The notes under the pieces: generated by a model
What the model was told of the DNA's origin: nothing
The model's database searches: none
What the model saw: only the letters and a program-made list of their open reading frames with translations
Translations under genes and position numbers: made by a program
Shown: positions 41,348 through 48,928 of the stretch, piece after piece
Position numbering within the stretch: the first letter of the stretch is position 1
How the letters are laid out: every line of letters begins with the position of its first letter
Assembly: GCF_018069565.1 (NCBI RefSeq)
Contig: NZ_JAGPNL010000009.1
Coordinates: 124,001-188,000 of the forward strand
DNA length: 64,000 bases
Reading direction: 5' to 3'
Source of the DNA: Streptomyces tagetis
GTDB lineage: Bacteria; Actinomycetota; Actinomycetes; Streptomycetales; Streptomycetaceae

Positions 41348-41366
41348 GGAGGTAAGGCTAACCTAA
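41348..41366. promoter_or_regulatory. Iron box shared by htaA and hmuT promoters
   Basis: GGAGGTAAGGCTAACCTAA matches TTAGGTTAGSCTAACCTAA at 16 of 19 positions and sits in the middle of the 81-bp divergent promoter, next to TATAAA (41369-41374), a -10 element for hmuT. One site can repress both directions. Confidence 0.85.
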
Positions 41367-41394
41367 GCTATAAATTACTCATACTGGTGGGTGG

Positions 41395-42435
41395 ATGAAA
41401 GGAACGGACGGAATCGTGCGACGCTTGCGAACCCGACTGGCGGGAGCACTGCTGTCCGTGCTCGCCCTCACGTTGACCGCGACCGGATGCGGAGGCTCCA
41501 CCAAGGCCGCGCCCACCGCCGGGAAGTCCTCGTCGGCCCCGGCCGGACCGAACCGGCTGGAGCCCCTGGAGGGCAAGCCCGAGCCCCGTCTGCCGGTCAC
41601 CGTGCGCTCCGCCGACGGCGAGCGGGTGACGGTGGAGCGGGCCGAGCGGATCGTGCCGCTCTCCGGCAGCCTCAGCGAGATCGTCTTCACCCTGGGGCTC
41701 GGCGACCGGGTCGTCGCCCGTGACGTCTCCGCCACCTTCGACCAGGCGGCGAAGCTGCCCGTGGTCACCCGGGGCCACGACGTCTCCGCGGAGAGCGTGC
41801 TCTCGCTCCGTCCGGACCTGGTCGTCGCCGAGACGACCACCGGACCGCAGGAGGCCGTCGACCAGATCCGCGCGGCCGGCGTCCCGGTGCTCTTCGTGAA
41901 GGCGGCGAAGGGCCTGGACGACGTGGGCTCGCGCATCCGGACGGTCGCGGAGGCGCTCGGGGTGCCCGCGGCCGGCGAGGAGCTGGCCCGGCGCTCCCAG
42001 GAGCGGATCGAGGCCGTGCGCAAAAACGTTCCGCAGAACAAGGACGAGCCGCGCGTGGCCTTCCTCTACCTGCGCGGCTCGGCCTCCGTCTACCTCCTCG
42101 GCGGCCGGGACTCCGGCGCCGCCTCCCTGATCGAGGCGGCCGGCGGGATCGACGCCGGGGCCGCCTCCGGCCTGAACAAGGACTTCACCCCCATCACCAG
42201 CGAGGCCCTGGCCAAGGCGGCGCCCGACGCGATCCTCGTGATGAGCAAGGGCCTCGAATCGGTCGGCGGCGTCGACGGGCTGGCCGAGATCCCCGGCATC
42301 GCCCAGACCCCTGCCGGGATGGACCGCCGGATCGTCTCCGTCGAGGACGGCGTCCTGCTCAACTACGGCCCGCGCACCGACCAGGTGCTGAAGTCCGTCG
42401 TCGAGCAGCTCTACGGCGAGGGCGGCGCACGGTGA
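41395..42435 (+). CDS. hmuT: Heme ABC transporter substrate-binding lipoprotein HmuT
   Basis: A 346-residue lipoprotein: signal peptide with lipobox ALTLTATGC (Cys about 30), then a TroA/BtuF-type binding domain beginning ERIVPLSGSLSEIVFTLGLGDRVVARD and LSLRPDLVVAETTTGP. It binds heme at the membrane and hands it to HmuUV. ATG 41395 is followed by a short polar n-region; a GTG at 41416 with GGAACGGACGGA in front is an alternative. Iron-controlled with hmuUV (4-bp overlap). Confidence 0.92.
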   Translation: MKGTDGIVRRLRTRLAGALLSVLALTLTATGCGGSTKAAPTAGKSSSAPAGPNRLEPLEGKPEPRLPVTVRSADGERVTVERAERIVPLSGSLSEIVFTLGLGDRVVARDVSATFDQAAKLPVVTRGHDVSAESVLSLRPDLVVAETTTGPQEAVDQIRAAGVPVLFVKAAKGLDDVGSRIRTVAEALGVPAAGEELARRSQERIEAVRKNVPQNKDEPRVAFLYLRGSASVYLLGGRDSGAASLIEAAGGIDAGAASGLNKDFTPITSEALAKAAPDAILVMSKGLESVGGVDGLAEIPGIAQTPAGMDRRIVSVEDGVLLNYGPRTDQVLKSVVEQLYGEGGAR

Positions 42436-43523
42436 CCGTCCTGGACAAGCCGGCCCGCCCGGCCGCCCCCGCCCAGGGAACCCCGCCGCGCGGCCGGCGC
42501 GGCACCGCCTGGCTGCTGACGGCTGCCCTCGCCGCCGGGCTCCTCGTCCTCGTGCCGGTCGCGGCCGGCACCGGCGCCTACCCGATCCCGGTCGGCGACG
42601 TGCTCGGCTCGCTGCTGAACCGGGCGGGGCTCGGCGGCACCGCACTCGACCGGGTGGCCGAGTCGGTGCTGTGGAACGTGCGCTTCCCCCGGATCGTGCT
42701 CGCCCTGCTGGTCGGCGCCTCCCTGGGCTGCGCGGGCGCCCTGATGCAGGGCGTCTTCGGCAACCCGCTCGCCGAGCCCGGCGTCATCGGCGTCTCCTCG
42801 GGCGCGGCGGTCGGCGCGGTCGCCGCCATCGCCTTCGGGTTCGGCTTCCTCGGCGCCTGGACGGTGCCGGTCTTCGCCTTCGCCTCCGGACTCGTCACGG
42901 TCCTGGTGGTCTACGTGATGGCCCGCGCCGGGGGCCGCACCGAGGTCGTGACCCTGATCCTCACCGGCATCGCGCTCAACGCCTTCGCGGGCGCGCTGAT
43001 CGGCCTCTTCCTCTTCTTCGCGGACACCGCGGCCGTCAACCAGATCACCTTCTGGCAACTGGGCTCGCTCGCCCAGGCGACCTGGCCGAAGGTGCTGGGC
43101 GTGCTGCCGTGCGCGGTGATCGGACTGGGCCTGGCCCCGCTGTACGCCCGCCGGCTCGACCTGCTGGCCCTCGGCGAACGCCCCGCCCGGCACCTGGGCG
43201 TGGACGTGGAGCGGCTGCGGGTCGTGCTGATCCTGGTGATCGCGCTGCTGACGGCGGCGGCGGTGAGCGTGGCCGGCGTCATCGGCTTCGTCGGCCTCGT
43301 CGTCCCGCACCTGCTGCGGATGATGGCGGGACCCGGGCACCGGTTCCTGATCCCGGGCAGCGCCCTGCTCGGCGCCCTCGTCCTGCTCGGCGCCGACCTC
43401 GCGGCCCGCACGGTCGCCGAACCGGCCGAGCTGCCGCTGGGGGTGCTGACCGCCCTGGTCGGCAGCCCGTTCTTCTTCTGGCTGCTGCGCCGCACCCGGC
43501 GCAGGCAAGGGGGTTGGGCATGA
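42432..43523 (+). CDS. hmuU: Heme ABC transporter permease HmuU (FecCD family)
   Basis: A 363-residue permease with about nine to ten helices. FecCD signatures: RFPRIVLALLVGASLGCAGALMQG (here WNVRFPRIVLALLVGASL), NPLAEPGVIGVSSGAAVGAV and GVIGFVGLVVPHLLRMMAG, the last contacting the ATPase. A Pro-rich cytoplasmic N-terminus precedes the first helix. GTG 42432 overlaps the hmuT stop by 4 bp. Confidence 0.94.
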   Translation: MTVLDKPARPAAPAQGTPPRGRRGTAWLLTAALAAGLLVLVPVAAGTGAYPIPVGDVLGSLLNRAGLGGTALDRVAESVLWNVRFPRIVLALLVGASLGCAGALMQGVFGNPLAEPGVIGVSSGAAVGAVAAIAFGFGFLGAWTVPVFAFASGLVTVLVVYVMARAGGRTEVVTLILTGIALNAFAGALIGLFLFFADTAAVNQITFWQLGSLAQATWPKVLGVLPCAVIGLGLAPLYARRLDLLALGERPARHLGVDVERLRVVLILVIALLTAAAVSVAGVIGFVGLVVPHLLRMMAGPGHRFLIPGSALLGALVLLGADLAARTVAEPAELPLGVLTALVGSPFFFWLLRRTRRRQGGWA

Positions 43524-44374
43524 GAGGCGTCCTGAGGGGCGGGCGGCTGTCGCGGCTCGTGCCGTCCCGTCCGGTGCCGCCGGAGCCGGCCGCGCCCGGC
43601 GAGGTCCTGGCCGAGGCGGAGGACCTACGGGTCCGGCTGGCCGGCCGGCTGATCCTGGACGGGGTCGGGGTCCACGTCCGCGCGGGCGAGGTCCTCGCCC
43701 TGGTCGGCCCCAACGGGGCGGGGAAGTCGACCCTGTTGGGGGCGCTCTCCGCCGATCTGACCCCCGCCGAGGGGACCGTACGCATCCACGGCCGGCCGAC
43801 GACCGCCTGGTCGGCTCCCGAACTGGCCCTGCGCCGGTCGGTGTTGCCGCAGTCGGCGTCGCTGTCCTTCCCGTTCCCGGTGGAGGACGTGGTGCGGATG
43901 GGCCGGGCCCCGTGGGCGGGCACGGAGCGGGAGGACGAGGACGACGCCGTGGTGGCGGAGGCCATGGCGCGTACCGAGGTGACCGCGTTCGCCGGGCGCC
44001 CGTTCTCCGCGCTGAGCGGCGGCGAGCGGGCCCGGGTGGCGCTGGCCCGGGTGCTGGCCCAGCAGGCGCCCCTGGTGCTGCTCGACGAGCCGACGGCGGC
44101 CCTGGACCTGCGCCACCAGGAACTGGTGCTGCGGCTGTGCCGGGAGCGGGCGGCGGCCGGGGACGCGGTCGTCGTGGTCCTGCACGATCTGGGGCTGGCG
44201 GCGGCGTACGCGCACCGGGTGGCGGTCCTGCGCGGCGGCCGGGTGGCCGCCGACGGCCCGCCCTCCGAGGTCTTCTCCGACGCGCTGCTGAGCGAGGTCT
44301 ACGACCAGCCGGTGGAGGTGCTGGCGCATCCCCGCACGGGCGAGGTGCTGGTGACCCCGCGCCGCGTGCCCTGA
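43520..44374 (+). CDS. hmuV: Heme ABC transporter ATP-binding protein HmuV
   Basis: A 284-residue ATPase: Walker A VGPNGAGKSTLLGALS, Q-loop LRRSVLPQSASLSFPF, signature FSALSGGERARVALARVL, Walker B LVLLDEPTAALDL, H-loop VLHDLGLAAAYAHR, all of the HmuV/FecE type. The 35-residue Pro/Arg-rich N-terminal extension is unusual but in frame from ATG 43520, which overlaps the hmuU stop by 4 bp. An internal start is possible. Last gene of the unit. Confidence 0.94.
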   Translation: MRGVLRGGRLSRLVPSRPVPPEPAAPGEVLAEAEDLRVRLAGRLILDGVGVHVRAGEVLALVGPNGAGKSTLLGALSADLTPAEGTVRIHGRPTTAWSAPELALRRSVLPQSASLSFPFPVEDVVRMGRAPWAGTEREDEDDAVVAEAMARTEVTAFAGRPFSALSGGERARVALARVLAQQAPLVLLDEPTAALDLRHQELVLRLCRERAAAGDAVVVVLHDLGLAAAYAHRVAVLRGGRVAADGPPSEVFSDALLSEVYDQPVEVLAHPRTGEVLVTPRRVP

Positions 44375-44533
44375 CCCCTCTCCGCGGAGGTCTTTTGCTG
44401 ACGGGTCGTCAGGAGCGGTCGCGGGGCGGGGTCGTGAGGTCACGGTGTGGCCGCTGTCCCCGGTCCCGGCGTCCGCGCCGCGCCGGGCCCCGGTAGGGTT
44501 CGCCTCCGGGAAGGGGAAGGTGAAGGTGACCGG

Positions 44534-45532
44534 ATGAGCAGGGATCGCGGCTCCCGAAGGCCCGGCCGGCCGGCCCGGGGCACGCTCATGGCGGCCCTGG
44601 CGACCGCCGTGGCGATGACGAGCGGATGCGTGGTGGTGCACGGCGAGCGCGAGGTGCTTCCGGCCACGACCCGCGCCGAGGCCGCGAAGGCGCTGGAGGA
44701 GTTCACCGCCGCCTACAACAAGGCGGACAAGGCGTACGACCCCGCCCTCGACGCCGGCCACACCACCGGGCCGCTCGCCGCCATCGACGCCGCGCGGCTG
44801 AAGGCGGGCCGGGCCAACAACCCCGACGGCAACCCCTCGCACACCCCGCTGGCCCTGACGGACCCGGTGTTCACCATCCCCAAGAAGGCCGGCTGGCCAC
44901 GGTGGTTCGTCGCCGACGCGGAGGCCAACAAGGGCGGCGACTCCCACTGGCTGCTGGTCTTCACCCGGCACGGCCTGGACGAGACCTGGAAGGTGGCGTA
45001 CCTCACGCTGGTCGCCCCCGGTTCGCTGCCCGGCTTCCGTACGGACGCGGACGGCTGGGCGGAGGCGGTGCCCGCCGACGAGGACGGCCTGACGGTGACG
45101 CCGGCCGGGATGAGCGCGGGGTACGCGGCCTATCTCACCGACGGCGGGAGCGGCTTCGCCGACGGGGTGCACACCAGTACGTGGCGGCAGACGCGGGCCC
45201 AGCGGACGACGCGGCCGGGGCTGGTCACCCAGTACATCGACGAGGCGCTGACCGAGGGCGACCACGCGCCGCTGGCGCTGCGCACGAAGGACGGCGGGGC
45301 GCTGGTCTTCTTCGCCTCCCGGCACTTCGAGAAGCAGACCGCGGCGCGGGGCGCGTCCGTGCCGGCCCCGAACCGGGACGTGCTGGCGCTGACGGACGGC
45401 GAGATCAGGCAGTCGCTGACGATGGAGTTCGTCTCGAACCAGGTCGCCCTGGACCCGGCGAAGGGCACGGGCGACGGCAAGGTCACCGTCCTGGGCCGCG
45501 TACAGGGCCTGACCTCGGCGAAGGGCGAGTAG
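44534..45532 (+). CDS. Hypothetical lipoprotein
   Basis: A 332-residue exported protein with an Arg-rich start, hydrophobic helix and lipobox-like AMTSGC (Cys about 38). The body has no motif I recognise; LEEFTAAYNKADKAYDPALDAGHTTGPL and WRVAYLTLV-type text (here WKVAYLTLVAP) suggest a lipoprotein with a ligand-binding fold similar to streptomycete uncharacterised proteins. AAGGTGA lies 6 nt before ATG 44534. It follows hmuV by about 160 bp in the same direction, but has its own TAGGGT -10-like element at 44495. Confidence 0.7.
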   Translation: MSRDRGSRRPGRPARGTLMAALATAVAMTSGCVVVHGEREVLPATTRAEAAKALEEFTAAYNKADKAYDPALDAGHTTGPLAAIDAARLKAGRANNPDGNPSHTPLALTDPVFTIPKKAGWPRWFVADAEANKGGDSHWLLVFTRHGLDETWKVAYLTLVAPGSLPGFRTDADGWAEAVPADEDGLTVTPAGMSAGYAAYLTDGGSGFADGVHTSTWRQTRAQRTTRPGLVTQYIDEALTEGDHAPLALRTKDGGALVFFASRHFEKQTAARGASVPAPNRDVLALTDGEIRQSLTMEFVSNQVALDPAKGTGDGKVTVLGRVQGLTSAKGE

Positions 45533-45623
45533 CGGGCCCGCGACGGCGGTGTGGGCCGCGGCGCGGCCGGGCGCCGCGGGGGCGTGCCGGGCCGGGTCTG
45601 GGGCCGTGTGGCCCCGGGGAATC

Positions 45624-46355
45624 TCAGTGGCGCAGGGGCCAGGCCGCTCCGGCCTGGTCGCTCTCCTCGCCGACGTGCCGGGAGCAGGCGTCGGTGAGGG
45701 TCTCCAGGAGGGTCAGCGGGTCCGGCAGCGGATGCTCCGGGCCGCGCACCCAGTGGACGGTCTGGTTCTCGCCGGGCAGCCGGGCCGGGGGGACGAGGAC
45801 GTAGGAGCCGCGGCAGTGCCAGCGCAGGCCGGGGTGCTCGTCCATCGTCTCGGGGTGGCAGTCCAGCTCGCAGGGCCACCACTCGTCCTCGTCCTCGGGG
45901 GTGCCCCGGGTGAGGGTGAAGAAGAGCATGCGGCCGTCGTCGCTCTCGGCGACCGGTCCGACCTCGACGCCCGCCTCCAGCAGCCGGCGCAGCGTCTCGC
46001 GGCCGGCTTCGAGGGGCACGTCGAGCACGTCGTGGACCATGCCGGTGGCGGTGATGAAGTTGGCCAGCGGCTGGTGGCGGGCCCAGCGCTCGATCTGGGA
46101 GCGGTCGGTGGTGGACTGCGTCTGCCAGGCGAAGGAGACCGGGTGCCGGGCGGGGGTGGGACAGCCGACGCGGTCACAGGAGCAGCGGTAGCCGGCCGGG
46201 TGGGCGGCGGGCGCGAGCGGCAGGCCCGCGGCGGCGGCGGCGAGCAGCAGGGGCTCTCTGCCACCGTCGTCGGCGGCGTCCTTGGGGCGGCGTCCTCGCA
46301 GCCACTGGGAGAGTCTGCCCTGCAGGCCGGTCCGGCCGCCGAACTCCGCGCTCAT
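45624..46355 (-). CDS. Bifunctional DNA primase/polymerase-like domain protein
   Basis: A 243-residue protein resembling the N-terminal prim-pol domain of plasmid and phage primases: AAAAAGLPLAPAAHPAGYRCSC, PARHPVSFAWQTQSTTDRSQIERWARHQPLANFITATG, a DVLDVP segment at the position of the DxD metal motif, and a GSYVLVPPARL strand. No helicase or PriCT domain follows, so it is a stand-alone copy. The first Asp of the motif is less typical than in active enzymes, so activity is uncertain. GAGGGGA precedes ATG 46355. Chromosomal homologues are common in Streptomyces. Confidence 0.75.
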   Translation of the reverse strand: MSAEFGGRTGLQGRLSQWLRGRRPKDAADDGGREPLLLAAAAAGLPLAPAAHPAGYRCSCDRVGCPTPARHPVSFAWQTQSTTDRSQIERWARHQPLANFITATGMVHDVLDVPLEAGRETLRRLLEAGVEVGPVAESDDGRMLFFTLTRGTPEDEDEWWPCELDCHPETMDEHPGLRWHCRGSYVLVPPARLPGENQTVHWVRGPEHPLPDPLTLLETLTDACSRHVGEESDQAGAAWPLRH

Positions 46356-46515
46356 CTATCCCCTCGCCTCGCCATCGTGCGCACCAGCATGCCCTATGGT
46401 CGCACCATTCCGTGCGTCGGGGTCGGGAAGGGACAAACTTCCCTGGTCACCCGGGACGGGAGCGACGCCGGGGCCGAAGCCGGGGCGGTCCGGCGCCGGC
46501 CCCGGGTGGCGGGCG

Positions 46516-47172
46516 CTACCGGGGGACGAGCCCGTACAGCGCGTACTCGACGAGGGTGTCCGTGTAGGCGTGGGACAGCGGGGCCGTGCGCTGGAGCCAG
46601 CGCTGGGCGAGCGGCGAGACGAAGAGTTCGAGGGCGATGCGCGGGTCGACGTCCGGCCGGATCTGCCCGGCGTCCTGGGCGGCGCGCAGCCGGTCGACGT
46701 AGAGCTGGAGCGAGGGGTCGAGGAGCTTGGCCACGAACTCCCGGCCGAGCTGTTCGTCGACGAGGCCCTCGGCGGCCAGGGCGCGGGAGGGGGCCTCGAA
46801 GCGGGGGTCGCACAGCTCGTCGACGGTGGCGCGCAGCACCGCCCTGAGGTCGGCGGCGAGGTCGCCGGTGTCGGGGATGGCCTGTGCGGCGGGGTCCTGG
46901 CCGGCGGCGCGCGCGGCCTGCTCGCCGAGGTCGAGGAACGCCTCCAGCAGGACGTCCGCCTTCGAGGACCACCAGCGGTAGATCGTCTGCTTGCCGACAC
47001 CGGCGCGGGCGGCGATGCCCTCGATGGTGGTCCGGGGGTAGCCCACCTCGGAGACGAGGGCGAGGGCGGCGGCGTAGATGGCCCGGCGGGAGCGGTCGCT
47101 GCGGCGGGTCGCGTCGGGGTGCGGCCGGGCGGGGGCGACGGGCGGGGCGGGGGCGGGTTCCTGGTCGGACAT
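46516..47172 (-). CDS. TetR/AcrR family transcriptional regulator
   Basis: A 218-residue repressor. After a 35-residue Pro/Ala-rich tail the HTH reads RAIYAAALALVSEVGYPRTTIEGIAARAGVGKQTIYRWWSSKADVLLE, and the C-terminal domain carries a PsrA/TetR_C_11-like pattern. Ligand unknown. It is divergent from the 47332 gene; the space between holds two AGACG-N3-CGTCT palindromes, one just 24 bp from its start, the usual arrangement for autoregulation. Confidence 0.9.
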   Translation of the reverse strand: MSDQEPAPAPPVAPARPHPDATRRSDRSRRAIYAAALALVSEVGYPRTTIEGIAARAGVGKQTIYRWWSSKADVLLEAFLDLGEQAARAAGQDPAAQAIPDTGDLAADLRAVLRATVDELCDPRFEAPSRALAAEGLVDEQLGREFVAKLLDPSLQLYVDRLRAAQDAGQIRPDVDPRIALELFVSPLAQRWLQRTAPLSHAYTDTLVEYALYGLVPR

Positions 47173-47195
47173 GGACCGAATTTATCAGGTTGACA

Positions 47196-47208
47196 AGACG
47201 CCACGTCT
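47196..47208. promoter_or_regulatory. Palindromic operator 1 (tetR promoter)
   Basis: AGACGCCACGTCT: perfect 5-bp arms around CCA, 24 bp upstream of the TetR start and overlapping a candidate -35 region. Confidence 0.6.
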
Positions 47209-47236
47209 CGCCGGACAGTGACGGGAACGGCGCACG

Positions 47237-47253
47237 CGAGACGAGCCGTCTCG
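47237..47253. promoter_or_regulatory. Palindromic operator 2 (tetR/47332 intergenic)
   Basis: CGAGACGAGCCGTCTCG: perfect 7-bp arms around AGC, sharing the AGACG-N3-CGTCT core of operator 1, centres 43 bp (about four turns) apart. Confidence 0.65.
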
Positions 47254-47280
47254 TTCCGTGTGGGGGTCGCCTACGGGACG

Positions 47281-47310
47281 CGTACGGATGCGTACGGACA
47301 CGTACGGAGG
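47281..47310. repeat. Three 10-bp direct repeats before the 47332 gene
   Basis: CGTACGGATG, CGTACGGACA and CGTACGGAGG follow each other with exact 10-bp period, 22-51 bp upstream of the ATG. The 8-bp core CGTACGGA is constant. They may bind a regulator or affect translation initiation. Confidence 0.7.
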
Positions 47311-47331
47311 CGCGTGGGAAGGGAGAGCCTG

Positions 47332-47730
47332 ATGAGCAAGGGCCGGAACGAGAACACCCTGGGCGTCGGCGGCAACCGCCGCCACCTGGGCCGCAGCGCG
47401 CTGCGCGGCGACGGCCGGGGCGGCCGGGCGGGCGGAGGCCCCGCCCCCGGGGACCACCCGGAGGAGCGGAAACGGGACCTGCTGCGCCGCCTGCGGGAAC
47501 GGCAGGAGGCGCGGGGACGGGAGCGGGAGCAGGCGGGGGAGCAGGAACAGGCGCGGGAACAGGAACAGGCGCGGTCGCCGGAGGCGCCGGACGCACCGGA
47601 GGCGCCGGACCCGCGGGAGGGCCCGGACCCGCAGGAGGGCCGCCCGGAGCAGGCCGGCCCGCCGGAGGGAAGCGGGGGTACGGAGGGCCAGGGGACTCCG
47701 GGGAGCGCCCCCGCCGGGAGGGCCGGCTAG
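47332..47730 (+). CDS. Low-complexity hydrophilic protein, divergent from TetR
   Basis: A 132-residue protein with no domain: MSKGRNENTLGVGGNRRHLGRSALRG start, a charged helix ERKRDLLRRLRERQEARGREREQ, then Glu/Gln/Pro-rich repeats (EQEQARE, EAPDAPEAPD). Probably disordered. GGGAAGGGAG precedes ATG 47332, so it is likely translated. It may be the TetR regulon target. Its stop touches the stop of the convergent Rsm22-like gene with no gap. Confidence 0.65.
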   Translation: MSKGRNENTLGVGGNRRHLGRSALRGDGRGGRAGGGPAPGDHPEERKRDLLRRLRERQEARGREREQAGEQEQAREQEQARSPEAPDAPEAPDPREGPDPQEGRPEQAGPPEGSGGTEGQGTPGSAPAGRAG

Positions 47731-48720
47731 CTACTCCCCGGCCGGAGGCCAGGCGTCGCCCCACTCCGTGTCGCGGGCCGCCTTGTACCGGTCGCCGTGG
47801 CGTTTGGTGACCGTGGTCCGGTGCAGTCGCTCGTCCCTGTCGCACAGGTCGAGCAGGACCTGCCCCTTGCGGAGCTGCGGACGCCGGACCACCCGGGCGG
47901 GGGCCGGGGCGGCGGGGAGCCGGGTGGCGGCGACGTAGCTGAACTTCTCGTCCTCGTAGGCGAGGGAGCCGCCCTTGACCCGGCGGTGCAGGGAGGAACG
48001 GCTGACCCGCGCGGCGAAGTGGCACCAGTCCGTGCCGGGGGCGATGGGGCAGGCCGCGCTGTGCGGGCAGGGCGCGGCCACCCGGAACCCGGCCGCGGTC
48101 AGCCGGTCGCGGGCCTCGGCGACCCGGGCGTGGCCGTCCGGCGTACCGGCCTCGACGATCACCACGGCGCGGGCGGCACCGGCGGCGGTGTCGACGAGGG
48201 CGGCGCGGTCGGCGGGGGTGAGTTCGTTCAGGACGTAGGAGACGGTGACGAGGTCGGCGTCCTCGACGGTGAGCCCCGGGCCGATGCGGGCGCGCTGCCA
48301 GCGCACGTCGCCCAGGGCGGGGTGGGCGGCGGCGATCTCGCGGCCGAGGGCGAGGGCGGGCTCGGCCCAGTCGAGGACGGTCACCGGGCGCTCGCCGCCC
48401 CAGGTGTCGCTGACGGCCCAGGTCGCGGCGCCGGTGCCGCCGCCGACGTCGACGTGGCTGCCGGGTGCCCAGCCGGGCACGGCCGCGGCGAAGGCGCCCA
48501 GCGCGGAACGGACCGCGGCGAAGGTCGCCGGCATGCGGTAGGCGGCGTACGCGACGACGTCGGCGCGGTCCCGGAGGATCGGGGCGTCGGTCGGGGTGGC
48601 CCCGCGGTAGGTGGCGATCAGCCGCTCCACGGCCTGCGCGGCCTGCCGCGACGGCAGCCCGTCGACCAGACCGGCGAGGGAGTCACGCAGCGCGTCGGCG
48701 GGGACGATGAGGTCGTTCAC
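47731..48720 (-). CDS. Rsm22-family small-subunit ribosome-associated methyltransferase
   Basis: A 329-residue protein with a Rossmann methyltransferase core (HVDVGGGTGAATWAV, the AdoMet glycine motif, then VTVLDWAEPALALG and YVLNELTP) and the Rsm22 C-terminal Cys cluster PCPHSAACPIAPGTDWCHF. Rsm22 proteins aid small ribosomal subunit assembly in mitochondria and have bacterial relatives; the Cys may bind iron-sulfur or zinc. GTG 48720 is preceded at 7 nt by TAGGAT, a -10-like element, so the mRNA is probably leaderless. Confidence 0.88.
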   Translation of the reverse strand: MNDLIVPADALRDSLAGLVDGLPSRQAAQAVERLIATYRGATPTDAPILRDRADVVAYAAYRMPATFAAVRSALGAFAAAVPGWAPGSHVDVGGGTGAATWAVSDTWGGERPVTVLDWAEPALALGREIAAAHPALGDVRWQRARIGPGLTVEDADLVTVSYVLNELTPADRAALVDTAAGAARAVVIVEAGTPDGHARVAEARDRLTAAGFRVAAPCPHSAACPIAPGTDWCHFAARVSRSSLHRRVKGGSLAYEDEKFSYVAATRLPAAPAPARVVRRPQLRKGQVLLDLCDRDERLHRTTVTKRHGDRYKAARDTEWGDAWPPAGE

Positions 48721-48928
48721 CCCGAAATCCTACGGCGCCGCGTCCGCGCTCCGCGCCCGCCCGGACCGGCCCTGGCGAAGCCCGCACCTGCCCACCGGGC
48801 CCCGTGGCCCGCGAGCCCGCCGCAGCGCACCCGCAGCGCACCCGTCGCGCACCGGTCGCGCACCGCGCGGCCCCCGCACCCCCACCGGAGCGCCACCCCC
48901 AACCGGAGCGCCCGCCCGGCGGCCCCCG

